NCBI GenBank assembly: GCA_018670825.1
Contig: JABHIW010000079.1
Location: forward strand, 1-51,856
DNA from: Candidatus Scalindua sp.
Lineage (GTDB): Bacteria; Planctomycetota; Brocadiia; Brocadiales; Scalinduaceae
Length of the DNA: 51,856 nucleotides
Direction: 5' to 3'
A model generated the notes under the pieces. The model did not search any database. It saw only the letters and a list, made by a program, of their open reading frames with translations, and was not told the origin of the DNA. The position numbers and the translations under genes are program-made. Positions 15,040 through 24,249 of the stretch are shown here, one piece after another. The first letter of the stretch is position 1. The number at the start of each line of letters is the position of its first letter.

Positions 15040-16500
15040 ATGAGAATAGATACCGTATTATCACCGCAACTTCGACAACAGATGAAACTGGCACCTCAGG
15101 TGATCCAGTCCATTGAGATACTCCAGCTGCCAATGTTGGCTTTAGTAGAACATGTACAGCAAGAACTGGTGGAGAATCCCGTCTTAGAAGAAGTGACTGA
15201 TGATGAAAAAGATGAACAAAAAACAGATGAGCAAAAAACACTTGATGACACGCTTGCAGAAGGCAAAAACGAGGATGAAGAGAAGGAGGATGAAGAGTTT
15301 AAAAGGCTTGGAGAAATGGCAGATGATTGGGGTGACTACTTTTCTCAAACAAATATAAAAAGAAGTGATGGTGGAGAGGAACGAGATCGTAAACAGGAAG
15401 CATTAGAAAATACTGCCGCAGGATCAATATCACTTCAAGATTACCTTCTTGGACAGTTATCGATTATGGAGCTAGAGGATTCGCTTATGGCTATCTGTGA
15501 AAACATAGTCTTTAGCGTTAATGATATCGGATATCTGGCTTATCCTTTAGAAGAAATTACCGAACCAATGGAAATGCCGGTAAGCATTGAACAAGCGAAT
15601 GAAGCCCTGGCCATTATACAAAGCATGGAACCGCTTGGCGTAGGAGCACGGAACCTGAAAGAATGTCTACTGCTGCAATTAGATACACGAGACTCTGATT
15701 ATAATATCACTAAGGAATTAATCTCAAATCACCTTGAAGATGTTGAAACAAAGAAATATAAACTTATAGCAAAAAAGTTGGGATATAACCTGGAACTTAT
15801 CAGGAAAGTTATAGAATTCATTAAGACGCTGAATCCCAAACCTGGCTCTCTTTTTGGCAACGAACGAATTCCTTATGTAACGCCGGAAGTCAAAGTGGAT
15901 TGTGTGGACGGGAAATATGAAGTCACACTCATAGGAGACCATAATCTTCCACGCATTTATATAAGCTCGTTTTATAAAGACGTGCTTGTTGGTAAAGATC
16001 ATGACCTGAACACAAGGCGCTATATTCGCAAAAAGATCGAATCTGCCAGATGGCTTATAGATGCTATTGAACAGAGAAAAGGAACACTGCACAAAGTGGC
16101 TGTCAAGATAGTAGAAATGCAAACGAAATTTTTTGAAGAAGGCACCCTCGGACTTCGTACTTTAAAGATGCAGGATGTTGCAGATGCTGTAGGGATACAT
16201 GTATCAACGGTAAGCCGTGCTATAGCACATAAATATGCACAAACTCCTAAAGGAATTTTTGAGTTAAAATATTTCTTTACAGGAGGGTTTATGAATGCTG
16301 ATGGTAATATGGAATCGTGGGAAGCAACAAGACAAAAATTGGCAAAAATTGTAAATGAAGAAAACAAATCACACCCCTTAAGCGACGAGGAAATTGCTTC
16401 TAAATTAAGAGAGATGGGTGGTGATATTGCAAGGAGAACAGTAACAAAATATAGAAGAAGCATGAAAATTCCTTCTTCAAGAAAAAGAAGAGAATGTTAA
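15040..16500 (+). CDS. rpoN: RNA polymerase sigma-54 factor
   Basis: 486-aa sigma-54. Region I is Gln/Leu-rich (LSPQLRQQMKLAPQVIQSIE, then ILQLPM). Region II is acidic (about 55-90, DDEKDEQ..EDEEKEDEEF). The core-binding region follows, then the helix-turn-helix (TLKMQDVADAVGIHVSTVSR) and the RpoN box (RRTVTKYRRSMKIPSS) at the C-terminus. It needs AAA+ activators, none of which lie in this window. It begins 21 bp after the broken recR, so it may be transcribed from the dnaX side. Confidence 0.95.
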   Translation: MRIDTVLSPQLRQQMKLAPQVIQSIEILQLPMLALVEHVQQELVENPVLEEVTDDEKDEQKTDEQKTLDDTLAEGKNEDEEKEDEEFKRLGEMADDWGDYFSQTNIKRSDGGEERDRKQEALENTAAGSISLQDYLLGQLSIMELEDSLMAICENIVFSVNDIGYLAYPLEEITEPMEMPVSIEQANEALAIIQSMEPLGVGARNLKECLLLQLDTRDSDYNITKELISNHLEDVETKKYKLIAKKLGYNLELIRKVIEFIKTLNPKPGSLFGNERIPYVTPEVKVDCVDGKYEVTLIGDHNLPRIYISSFYKDVLVGKDHDLNTRRYIRKKIESARWLIDAIEQRKGTLHKVAVKIVEMQTKFFEEGTLGLRTLKMQDVADAVGIHVSTVSRAIAHKYAQTPKGIFELKYFFTGGFMNADGNMESWEATRQKLAKIVNEENKSHPLSDEEIASKLREMGGDIARRTVTKYRRSMKIPSSRKRREC

Positions 16501-16531
16501 AAACTCACTAATTCCGTTTTACAAAAAAACA

Positions 16532-16723
16532 TTGAAGTCAATTGAAATCATAAAAAAAACTATTATGTTTCTAATATTTATAGCGTGTGCTTCGGGATGC
16601 TATTCTTTTGACAAAAGTCACAATGCTGCTCAGAACCGTGCACTAAAGAAGGATTTAAGATTATTACATAAAGATGTCGATTCTTTTCTCGGCTCCCCAG
16701 ACTCGTCAATGCTCAGTAAATGA
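16532..16723 (+). CDS. small lipoprotein, 63 aa
   Basis: Start TTG at 16532; MKSIEIIKKTIMFLIFIACA then SGC. The hydrophobic stretch ends in a lipobox (ACASGC), giving a lipidated Cys at residue 23 and a mature part of ~41 residues with a charged helix (NRALKKDLRLLHKDVDSFLG). Similar short Cys-anchored proteins with a 'D(I/V)D.FLG' end seem familiar from planctomycete genomes, but I know no function. It follows rpoN by 31 bp. Confidence 0.6.
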   Translation: MKSIEIIKKTIMFLIFIACASGCYSFDKSHNAAQNRALKKDLRLLHKDVDSFLGSPDSSMLSK

Positions 16724-16892
16724 TAGAAACTACAGGTCCGGAAGAGGGCCATTCACATATAATATTTCCACCTTCCACATAATAGCTTAAAGCAAATCGC
16801 TAAAATATTCAATTCATAATAAATCGTAGTTTAAGGTTTTGTAATACGACCACTTACCTCTCATTGCAGAGTTATTTCAAAGGATATCTTTA

Positions 16893-18479
16893 ATGTCACA
16901 CGATTTTGATCTAATAATTAAGAATGGCATTCTTGTTGATGGGACAGGTAACGCCAAGAGAATTGCAGATATTGGGATTCGAGGCAAAAAAATTGTTTCT
17001 ATCGGCAATATTATTAACCATCCGGATTCCGACTTTATTGATGCTACCGACTGTATTGTCGCACCGGGATTTATTGATATCCATTCACATAGTGATTTTT
17101 TCTGGTTAGTTAGCCCGGAAAGCGAAAGTAAAATTTACGACGGTGTTACCACAGAGATTTGTGGTAACTGTGGCATATCCGCATTCCCGTTAAAAGGCCA
17201 AGTACTTGAAAACAAAAAAAAAGGGTTCAGTAAATTTGGCTTGGATATTAATTGGCAAACTGCTGAGGATTTTTTTACCAGAGCAAATGAAGCAAAGAGT
17301 TCTATAAACAGGGGGTTTCTGGTTGGCCATGGCAACGTCCGCGCTTGTGTATTGGGATATGACGACCGGGAACCGGATAGTAATGAGCTTGTTAAAATGG
17401 AACAGGAATTACGAGATGCCATGGAATCAGGTGTTTTTGGTATGTCAAGCGGATTGGTTTATCCCCCGGGATGTTACGCGAAGACCGAAGAATTAATTAC
17501 ATTATGCAAAATAGTCAGGGAATATAATGGTATATATGCAACCCATATGAGAAATGAAGGGAACGAATTAGAAGCAGCTTTAAACGAAACTATAAATATT
17601 TCTAAGGAGAGCGGGGTAAAGAGTCAAGTCTCCCACATTAAGACATGGGGAGAAAAGAACTGGTGGAAAATAGATAAAATAGAAAGAATGCTTAAAGGTG
17701 CCAGGGCAGATGGTATTGATATCACATGTGATCGATACCCATATACCGCATCGGCAACTGATTTAGATATAATTTTGCCTGATTGGGTATATGAGGGAGG
17801 AACCGCCAAAGAGAAAAAAAGGCTCGGGGACCCTTTATGCAGAGAGCGTATTATCAAAGAAATGGAACAAGAAGGTGTAAGTAAGGAGTTTTGGGGAACC
17901 ATAATGATTTCATCCGTGTTTAATAAAGACAAAAGAAGTTATGAAGGTAAAACGATTGCCGAGATTTCGACAACACTAAAAGTACCTCCTTTAGAATTTG
18001 TTCTTGACCTTCTCTATGAAGAAGATTGCAGAGTAAGTGTTATATTCTTTAATATGTCAGAAGAAAATCTTGCCAGGATCTTGAAATGGGATTTTGTAAT
18101 GGTCGGTTCGGATAGCTCTCTTCGTTCTTTAAAAGGAGTCTTGAATTACGGAAAACCACATCCAAGAGGTTATGGTACTTTTTCCAGAGTAATTAGAAAA
18201 TATGTTAATCAAACCTCCATTTTATCTATAGAAGACGCTATATATAAAATGACAGGGTTCCCCGCTCAAAAGCTGGGACTTGAAGACAGAGGCATCTTAA
18301 AGGAAGGATTTTTTGCCGATATAACTATTTTTGATCAGGAGACTATTGCAGAACAAGCAACCTTTACCGATCCGCATAATTATTCTATCGGAATCAAGCA
18401 TGTCATAGTAAACGGTAAATTAACTATTAACAATGGCAAGCACAAAAGCGTTATGAATGGCGCTATTCTCAGAAAGTAG
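16893..18479 (+). CDS. N-acyl-D-amino-acid deacylase (D-aminoacylase), amidohydrolase superfamily
   Basis: 528-aa zinc amidohydrolase, expected to release D-amino acids from N-acyl derivatives. N-terminal beta-sandwich strand DLIIKNGILVDGTGN is followed by the metal site APGFIDIHSHSD (His64, His66), and Cys93 in EICGNCGIS matches the metal-bridging Cys of D-aminoacylases. Other matches are FGMSSGLVYPPG, THMRNEG, VSHIKTWG, CDRYPYTASAT and the C-terminal VGSDSS (catalytic Asp). The C-terminus returns to the beta-sandwich (FADITIFD). It could serve turnover of D-amino-acid-containing wall or peptide fragments. Monocistronic. Confidence 0.9.
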   Translation: MSHDFDLIIKNGILVDGTGNAKRIADIGIRGKKIVSIGNIINHPDSDFIDATDCIVAPGFIDIHSHSDFFWLVSPESESKIYDGVTTEICGNCGISAFPLKGQVLENKKKGFSKFGLDINWQTAEDFFTRANEAKSSINRGFLVGHGNVRACVLGYDDREPDSNELVKMEQELRDAMESGVFGMSSGLVYPPGCYAKTEELITLCKIVREYNGIYATHMRNEGNELEAALNETINISKESGVKSQVSHIKTWGEKNWWKIDKIERMLKGARADGIDITCDRYPYTASATDLDIILPDWVYEGGTAKEKKRLGDPLCRERIIKEMEQEGVSKEFWGTIMISSVFNKDKRSYEGKTIAEISTTLKVPPLEFVLDLLYEEDCRVSVIFFNMSEENLARILKWDFVMVGSDSSLRSLKGVLNYGKPHPRGYGTFSRVIRKYVNQTSILSIEDAIYKMTGFPAQKLGLEDRGILKEGFFADITIFDQETIAEQATFTDPHNYSIGIKHVIVNGKLTINNGKHKSVMNGAILRK

Positions 18480-18684
18480 ATTTTATACTCATTTCAAAAT
18501 AGTTTTCGGATGGGTTTTACTGAAAAGTAAAAAAACCAAACCGGTTTTAGTTTAAACCAAAATACTTTATTAGCGAAACGAGGTTCGATTATCATATTGC
18601 TATTGATATTGAATTATAATACTATTTTAATGTGTTAAATCACTATTATATTTAATTGGGTTTTATACCTAAAAGGAGGTTTTC

Positions 18685-20193
18685 GTGTACAGGAAAAGAT
18701 GGAATATCAGAAACTATTTTTTATCCCTTATAGTTTCACTATTTGCTTTATCATTAATCTTGGGTTCAGCGGGTAGTGCTAAAGCGGCGACAAGTGTAAG
18801 AGAATTAGAACAGTCTTTAATGAATGTTTCGGAAGATGTTAAACTGTCAGTTGTCTCCATCACAACGGTAAAAGTTTTCAAACATCCTGCCACGGGAGGA
18901 TATCATGGTGATCAATATGGACGTGGCCATGGTGATGGACGTGGGCGTGGGCGTGGTGATGGACGTGGGCGTGGCAACGGGAGAGGCCCATTCGATGATT
19001 TTTTTGACAAATTTACGCCAAAACAACCGCCTAAGGGAGAGTTTAAATCACAGAGCCTTGGCTCCGGTGTAATAGTAAAAATTGATGGTGAAAAAGGATA
19101 CATCCTGACCAATAACCATGTTGTTGCAGATACTGACGAATTAAAGGTCAGGCTCAGCGACAAGAGAGAATTTGATGCAGAAATTGTAGGTACAGACGAA
19201 CAGACAGATTTAGCAGTGATTAAAATTGAAGGAAAGAATTTGGTAGCGGCAAAGATTGGAGACTCTGAAAAATTGAGGCAGGGGCAGTGGGCTATCGCTA
19301 TCGGAAACCCTTTCGGTCTTACCCATACCGTTTCAGTTGGTGTTGTCAGCGCGATAGGCAGATCAGGCGTCGGCATCGCAAATTATGAGAATTTTATTCA
19401 AACCGACGCTGCGATCAATCCCGGAAACAGTGGAGGTCCATTACTGAATATTGATGGAGAGATTATAGGGATCAATACTGCAATTTTCACTCGTTCAGGT
19501 GGCTACCAGGGAATCGGATTTGCCATACCGGTAAACATGGCAAAAGCCGTACTCAGAGACTTGATTGATAAAGGAAAAGTTACTCGAGGCTGGTTAGGTG
19601 TCGCCATTCAGGATATAGACGCATCACTTGCAGAGCAATTTGGTGTAGAAGTTACTGAAGGAGTGTTGATAAGTGATGTACAGGATGGTTCCCCTGCCAA
19701 GGAAGCTGGCTTCGAAAGAGGCGATATTGTAATCGGATATGATAATAAGGAAATAAGTGATGTTAATCGTCTGCGTAACTTCGTCGCTCAAACCGAAGTC
19801 GGCAAGGAGATTAAAGTTAAAGTCCTGAGAAAAGAAAAGGAAACAATTTTAACCGTAAAAATAGGTGAGCAGCCATCAGATATGTTTGCTTCAGGTAAAA
19901 CATCTATTGGTAATGATCTGGGCATATCAGTGCAAAACCTGACTGAAGAATTGGCTAAAAGCTTTGATTTTGAAGGTGAAACTGGCGTAGTTGTTACTGC
20001 TGTGGAACCAGACAGCCCTGCTGCTCAAGCTGATGTGAAAGAAGGAGATTTAATAAAGGAAGTTAATCGCAATAAAATTAATAATTTAGAAGAATTCAAA
20101 GGTACATTGAAGGGTACTGACAAAGGGAAAGATATTCTATTATTATTAAGAAGAGGTATGCATACACGTTTTGTGATAATTAAGAGTAAGTAG
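18685..20193 (+). CDS. degP: HtrA/DegP-type periplasmic serine protease with an Arg-Gly-rich insert
   Basis: 502-aa Do-type protease-chaperone. The GTG start at 18685 is fixed by AAAGGAGG 8 nt upstream. A signal peptide (residues ~11-34) ends SAKAA. The trypsin-like domain carries the triad His145 (TNNHVV), Asp175 (TDLAVIK) and Ser249 (NPGNSGGPL). PDZ1 spans ~285-380 (GWLGVAIQDI) and PDZ2 ~395-495 (LGISVQNL). Residues 71-102, the regulatory loop region, are replaced by a Gly/Arg/Asp/His-rich repeat (GRGHGDGRGRGRGDGRGRG). A strong terminator follows. Role: protein quality control in the cell envelope. Confidence 0.94.
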   Translation: MYRKRWNIRNYFLSLIVSLFALSLILGSAGSAKAATSVRELEQSLMNVSEDVKLSVVSITTVKVFKHPATGGYHGDQYGRGHGDGRGRGRGDGRGRGNGRGPFDDFFDKFTPKQPPKGEFKSQSLGSGVIVKIDGEKGYILTNNHVVADTDELKVRLSDKREFDAEIVGTDEQTDLAVIKIEGKNLVAAKIGDSEKLRQGQWAIAIGNPFGLTHTVSVGVVSAIGRSGVGIANYENFIQTDAAINPGNSGGPLLNIDGEIIGINTAIFTRSGGYQGIGFAIPVNMAKAVLRDLIDKGKVTRGWLGVAIQDIDASLAEQFGVEVTEGVLISDVQDGSPAKEAGFERGDIVIGYDNKEISDVNRLRNFVAQTEVGKEIKVKVLRKEKETILTVKIGEQPSDMFASGKTSIGNDLGISVQNLTEELAKSFDFEGETGVVVTAVEPDSPAAQADVKEGDLIKEVNRNKINNLEEFKGTLKGTDKGKDILLLLRRGMHTRFVIIKSK

Positions 20194-20246
20194 GAAAGTA
20201 GATTTTTCTAACTACGGAAGACGTTATTATCACAAAGGAAAATTTA

Positions 20247-20285
20247 AGCCTCGTTACCAGAGTACGGTAACGAGGCTAATTTTTT
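20247..20285. terminator. strong bidirectional terminator between htrA and nifS
   Basis: AGCCTCGTTACC (20247-20258), loop AGAGTAC, GGTAACGAGGCT (20266-20277), then AATTTTTT. A perfect 12-bp stem with a T-run on the plus strand and an A-rich flank (AAAATTTA) that gives a T-rich tail on the minus strand. It separates two convergent genes. Confidence 0.9.
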
Positions 20286-20288
20286 AGC

Positions 20289-21455
20289 TCAAGCTTGAGA
20301 GTCTTCAAAAAGAGGCGAGAGGCTTTGCAACCTTTTAACTATCGGTACAAGTTTTTCCAGAATGTAATCAACATCATCATCAGTATTGAATTTACTTAGA
20401 CTAAACCTGATTGTACCTCTGCTGGTAACAGGAGGGATCCCCATCGCCTGCAAGACGTGAGATGGTTCTGCAGAGCCGGTTGTGCATGCAGATCCTGAAG
20501 AAGTCGCAATGCCTGCCATATCAAGCAGAAGCAGGGTCGCTTCCCCTTCTACATATTCGAAGCTTACGCTACTCGTATTGGGTAGGCGCTCACTGTTTTC
20601 TCCGCTTATTACCACATGAGTAAGTTGGTCTTTTATGCCCTTTTCCAGTTTATCCCTGAGACGCCGAACCTCTGTCTGTTCTTGTTTCACAAATCCTTCC
20701 GCTAATTCGCAAGCCTTGCCTAGCCCGATAATGTAAGGAACGTTTTCTGTTCCGCTCCTTCTATTATCCTCCTGATGACCACCAATAATCAAAGGATCAA
20801 TCCTCACTCCTTTTCGTATGAATAAAACGCCAACACCTTTTGGTGCATGAAGCTTGTGCCCGGACATTGACAAAAGGTCAATATGGCTGTTTTTAAGATT
20901 TAAGGGGATCTTGCCAATTGCCTGGACTGCATCACAGTGAAAAAGGACCCCTTTTTCTTTGACTATTTTACCGATTTCTTCTATCGGAAATATCACACCT
21001 GTCTCATTATTTGCATGCATGATGGAAACAATAGCCGTATTATCTTTTATGGAATCTCTTAACTCATCCAGATCGAGCATTCCGTCCTTATTAACACCAA
21101 GCTCTGTTACTTCATAACCCTGCTTTCCAAAATATTTGCACACATTCAAAACGGCCGGATGTTCAACCTTGGTTGTAATGACGTGCTTTTTTTCAGGATG
21201 CGCTTCTAACGAACAATGTATGGCATAATTATTACTCTCTGTTCCACAACTCGTAAATACGATTTCAGATGTATCTGCACCCAGAATATTTGCCACTCTT
21301 TCCCTGGCAAGATCCATCTTGCTTGCGACCTGTCTACCAAAAGTATGTATACTCGAAGGGTTGCCATAAAATTCCTTAAAGTATGGCAGCATCTCTTCCA
21401 AGACTTCATCATCAACTCGTGTTGTCGCGTTATTATCTGCGTAAACTAACTTCAT
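20289..21455 (-). CDS. nifS: cysteine desulfurase (NifS/IscS family)
   Basis: 388-aa PLP enzyme that mobilises sulfur from cysteine for Fe-S cluster assembly. Signatures are YADNNATT at the N-terminus, HVITTKVEHPAV, the PLP aldimine Lys201 in SMSGHKLHAPKG, RSGTENV, and the persulfide Cys324 in SSGSACTTGSAEPSHVL on a flexible loop. The loop type is that of class I desulfurases (NifS/IscS). No scaffold (nifU/iscU) is adjacent. The nitrilase gene ends 14 bp upstream, so the two are probably one transcription unit. The symbol distinguishes class, not a nitrogen-fixation role. Confidence 0.93.
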   Translation of the reverse strand: MKLVYADNNATTRVDDEVLEEMLPYFKEFYGNPSSIHTFGRQVASKMDLARERVANILGADTSEIVFTSCGTESNNYAIHCSLEAHPEKKHVITTKVEHPAVLNVCKYFGKQGYEVTELGVNKDGMLDLDELRDSIKDNTAIVSIMHANNETGVIFPIEEIGKIVKEKGVLFHCDAVQAIGKIPLNLKNSHIDLLSMSGHKLHAPKGVGVLFIRKGVRIDPLIIGGHQEDNRRSGTENVPYIIGLGKACELAEGFVKQEQTEVRRLRDKLEKGIKDQLTHVVISGENSERLPNTSSVSFEYVEGEATLLLLDMAGIATSSGSACTTGSAEPSHVLQAMGIPPVTSRGTIRFSLSKFNTDDDVDYILEKLVPIVKRLQSLSPLFEDSQA

Positions 21456-21469
21456 GCGTAATCTCCATT

Positions 21470-22306
21470 TTAATATAAATCGGTACGTCTATGTTCAAAT
21501 AAAGGTATCTCTGTTCTTACCTCTTCCAGTAAATCTAAATCTATCTCCGCCAAAATCACATTTTCACTATCAATAGCTTTTGCAAGAACCCTTCCCCATG
21601 GATCCACTATCATGCTTTTTCCATAGCATGTTATATTATTTGGGCTGGTCCCTATCTGATTTGCAGCAACAACAAAAGCCTGATTTTCAATGGCACGAGC
21701 TTTAATCAAAGGTCCCCAGTGATATTCTCCGGTAGTTGCCGTAAATGCCGAGGGGATAAAAATAATTTTCGCCCCGTTTAACGCCAGAGACCGGTAAAGC
21801 TCGCAGAAACGTAAGTCATAGCAAATGCTCATTCCGACTTTTACGTTTCCCAAATTAGCGATAACTATTTTTTCACCTGCCACTACATTCTCTGATTCTT
21901 TATATCTTATCTTTTCTTGTATATCAACATCAAAAAGATGGATTTTTGAGTACTTTGCCACTATTTCACCATTTCGTCCAACTATTACGGATGTGTTATA
22001 GACCTTGTTCTTTCCGACCTTCTCAAATATACTCCCGCACACAATATAAATTCCGTGTGTTCGTGCTTTATCAGATAAAGCATTAATAGTATCACCCGGT
22101 ATATCTTCTGCGTTTTCTACCATAACTTTTGTATGGCCGCAGCAGTTAAACATCTCCGGCAAGACGACAACATCTGCACCTTCTTTAACAGCATCATCGA
22201 TAAACTTGCCAGCCAGTTTTACGTTTCCAGCTTTATCCTCATTTGAACAAAACTGGATAGCAGCAACGATGAATTTACGTCCTAACTCGTTTTTTGATTC
22301 AGTCAT
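21470..22306 (-). CDS. carbon-nitrogen hydrolase (nitrilase superfamily, NIT/omega-amidase type)
   Basis: 278-aa nitrilase-superfamily amidase. The Glu-Lys-Cys triad is Glu51 (VVLPEMFN), Lys121 (YSKIHLFD) and Cys162 (SICYDLRF). Close relatives include bacterial omega-amidase and Nit1-type deaminated-glutathione amidase; the HLFD following the Lys is typical of that branch. The substrate remains inference. Encoded just upstream of nifS on the same strand. Confidence 0.88.
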   Translation of the reverse strand: MTESKNELGRKFIVAAIQFCSNEDKAGNVKLAGKFIDDAVKEGADVVVLPEMFNCCGHTKVMVENAEDIPGDTINALSDKARTHGIYIVCGSIFEKVGKNKVYNTSVIVGRNGEIVAKYSKIHLFDVDIQEKIRYKESENVVAGEKIVIANLGNVKVGMSICYDLRFCELYRSLALNGAKIIFIPSAFTATTGEYHWGPLIKARAIENQAFVVAANQIGTSPNNITCYGKSMIVDPWGRVLAKAIDSENVILAEIDLDLLEEVRTEIPLFEHRRTDLY

Positions 22307-22506
22307 TTAATATACTAAAATAAGTAATTGACACTTATCATGTGCCAAAGTAGAATTTCAGACGTACAACATTAAAATATACGGTCTTTTTTTAATATTT
22401 CATTTTACCATAACCCAAAGCTTTCATATAATCTTTTCTTCTGCTCTCTGTGAGCTCAGTATAAGAATATTACAATTTATTTTTACCGTTTTTTGATGAT
22501 ATAAGA

Positions 22507-23337
22507 ATGCTTAAAGAAAAAATAGGTTTTATCGGTGGGGGCAAGATGGGCGAGGCTCTGATGAAAGGGCTCCTCAGGGCAAAGCTGAGTTCTGCGGATA
22601 AAATTATCGTCAGTGACGTTGACACAAAACGTTGTCAAACCCTTGAAGATGAAACCGGAATAAAGACGACTCAGGAGAACAGAGAAGTAATAGCCAATTC
22701 TGATGTCATAATCCTTGCTATCAAACCTAACGTAATGGGCACTATCCTTGAAGAATTAAAAAGCGACATTACATCTGAACATTTAGTTGTCTCTATCGCG
22801 GCAGGAATTCCGTTGAGCTTTATGGAATCCTCTTTAAACGAGGGATGCAGGGCGATCAGGGTTATGCCAAACACACCGTGTCTTGTAGGCGAAACTGCTG
22901 CTGGGTATGCCCTTGGGAAAAATGCCACCCGGAATGATGGGGAACTCGTCGGCCAGATACTTAATGCTGTTGGTAAATCCTTTTTACTGGAAGAGAAATA
23001 TCTCGATGCCGTTACGGGATTGAGCGGTAGCGGCCCAGCTTTCATTTATATGGTTATTGACGCGTTGGCTGATGGAGGAGTTAAGATGGGTCTGCCAAGA
23101 GAGATATCCAAGGAGCTTGCGGCACAAACTACCTTTGGCGCGGCAAAGATGGTGTTGGAGACGGGCATGCACATAGGCGAGCTCAAAGACTCTGTCACCT
23201 CTCCGGGAGGAACAACAATAGAAGGGCTTCACGCGTTGGAAAAAGGCGGTCTCACGAATGCCCTGATAAATGCCGTTGAAGTTGCGACAAAAAAATCAAA
23301 AAGGCTGGGCAAGGCATTTTCAAAACAGAAAAAATAA
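22507..23337 (+). CDS. proC: pyrroline-5-carboxylate reductase
   Basis: 276-aa NAD(P)H-dependent enzyme for the last step of proline synthesis. N-terminal Rossmann motif IGFIGGGKMGEALMKGL is followed by AIKPN, IRVMPNTPCLVGE, and the signature SGSGPAFIYMVIDALADGGV; the C-terminus carries SPGGTTIEGLHALE. Full length. The stop overlaps the next ATG by one base (TAATG), pointing to co-translation. Confidence 0.96.
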   Translation: MLKEKIGFIGGGKMGEALMKGLLRAKLSSADKIIVSDVDTKRCQTLEDETGIKTTQENREVIANSDVIILAIKPNVMGTILEELKSDITSEHLVVSIAAGIPLSFMESSLNEGCRAIRVMPNTPCLVGETAAGYALGKNATRNDGELVGQILNAVGKSFLLEEKYLDAVTGLSGSGPAFIYMVIDALADGGVKMGLPREISKELAAQTTFGAAKMVLETGMHIGELKDSVTSPGGTTIEGLHALEKGGLTNALINAVEVATKKSKRLGKAFSKQKK

Positions 23338-24158
23338 TGCAAACATACCAATTGCTGAAGAACATAAGGAACCTTCTCTTCATCTTCGTTTCAATGGGCA
23401 TAATAGTCACTGGAATGGAAAGTCCTTTGGCGGCATCAAACCGGGAAATAAGAAGCGTAAGAGACTCCTCTTTTAAGTCCTTCATAAAACAAGTCAATCA
23501 AAATTACGGCAAACAATACGCTTCACATGTAGAAGAACTTTTTCACGTACTTCTCAAAGAGGAAAAATTAGATCCCTCCGAAGCAGGGCCACACTTCATT
23601 GAATTTGATGTTCTAAAGATGAGAGAAACCGTTGGCACATATCAAACAGCAATAATTAAGGATGGCAATATGATGAGTGTCAGGGATAACTGTAAAATCT
23701 CCTTTACACCCAGAGAAAGATGCAACATATATATTTTCAAAATTGAAACGACAGGTAAGATATTCCCGCTATTCCCGAAAAAAGAGTTCAGCCAGCAGAC
23801 AAACTCCTTATCACCTAACCTGACCTACTTTGTCCCTCCCATGAAGAAGTGGCTGCCCTTTGACAAAGGCTACGGAAAAGAAGTGATCATTCTGTCCGCA
23901 TTCCTGAAAGGAAATTATGATATTGAAAGACTAATGAAATACTTTAATGCTTTCAGTACAGAAAATTTGCCCGCCAACAACGAAAAGGCCAAACCCGTAA
24001 AAGAGATCCCCATAATCAGCAAAGGTATAGTCGGCTTTAATAAAAGTGAAGAGAGAAAACTCCGACTGCCTTTTGATGAACTTACAACGTTTACGGCAAC
24101 GGAATATATATGGAAAGACAGTAAATTTGTGAAAACACTGTGGTATAAACGCAAATGA
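23337..24158 (+). CDS. exported DUF4384-like protein
   Basis: 273 aa with a signal peptide (hydrophobic residues ~12-26, cleavage near PLAAS). The middle part (CKISFTPRERCNIYIFKIE, then GKIFPLFPKKEF, YFVPPMKKWLPFDKGYGKE and VIILSAFLKG) follows the DUF4384 pattern of a small beta domain: strand with 'Yl.vf.i', 'G.i..lFP', and 'G.e.i..lAs'. DUF4384 proteins are typically periplasmic and of unknown function. It is translationally coupled to proC, perhaps by chance. Confidence 0.65.
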   Translation: MQTYQLLKNIRNLLFIFVSMGIIVTGMESPLAASNREIRSVRDSSFKSFIKQVNQNYGKQYASHVEELFHVLLKEEKLDPSEAGPHFIEFDVLKMRETVGTYQTAIIKDGNMMSVRDNCKISFTPRERCNIYIFKIETTGKIFPLFPKKEFSQQTNSLSPNLTYFVPPMKKWLPFDKGYGKEVIILSAFLKGNYDIERLMKYFNAFSTENLPANNEKAKPVKEIPIISKGIVGFNKSEERKLRLPFDELTTFTATEYIWKDSKFVKTLWYKRK

Positions 24159-24249
24159 AATAACTTGTAACCCGTTTTTCCTTGCTTTTACTATTTACTA
24201 AAGTATCGCCGCTAGTATACCCATTCCAAAATTGTTTTAGGTATTTGAA

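Noticed and set aside
16020-16463. 147-aa minus-strand frame opposite rpoN
   Set aside because: Antisense shadow of the rpoN frame; the plus strand encodes clear sigma-54 motifs there.
18530-18565. AAACCGGTTT palindrome after the D-aminoacylase gene as a terminator
   Set aside because: The palindrome is short with no clear T-run directly after it.
18915-18980. Short tandem repeats that might suggest a CRISPR array
   Set aside because: They are in-frame GGACGTGGGCGTGG units inside htrA, with no spacers or leader.
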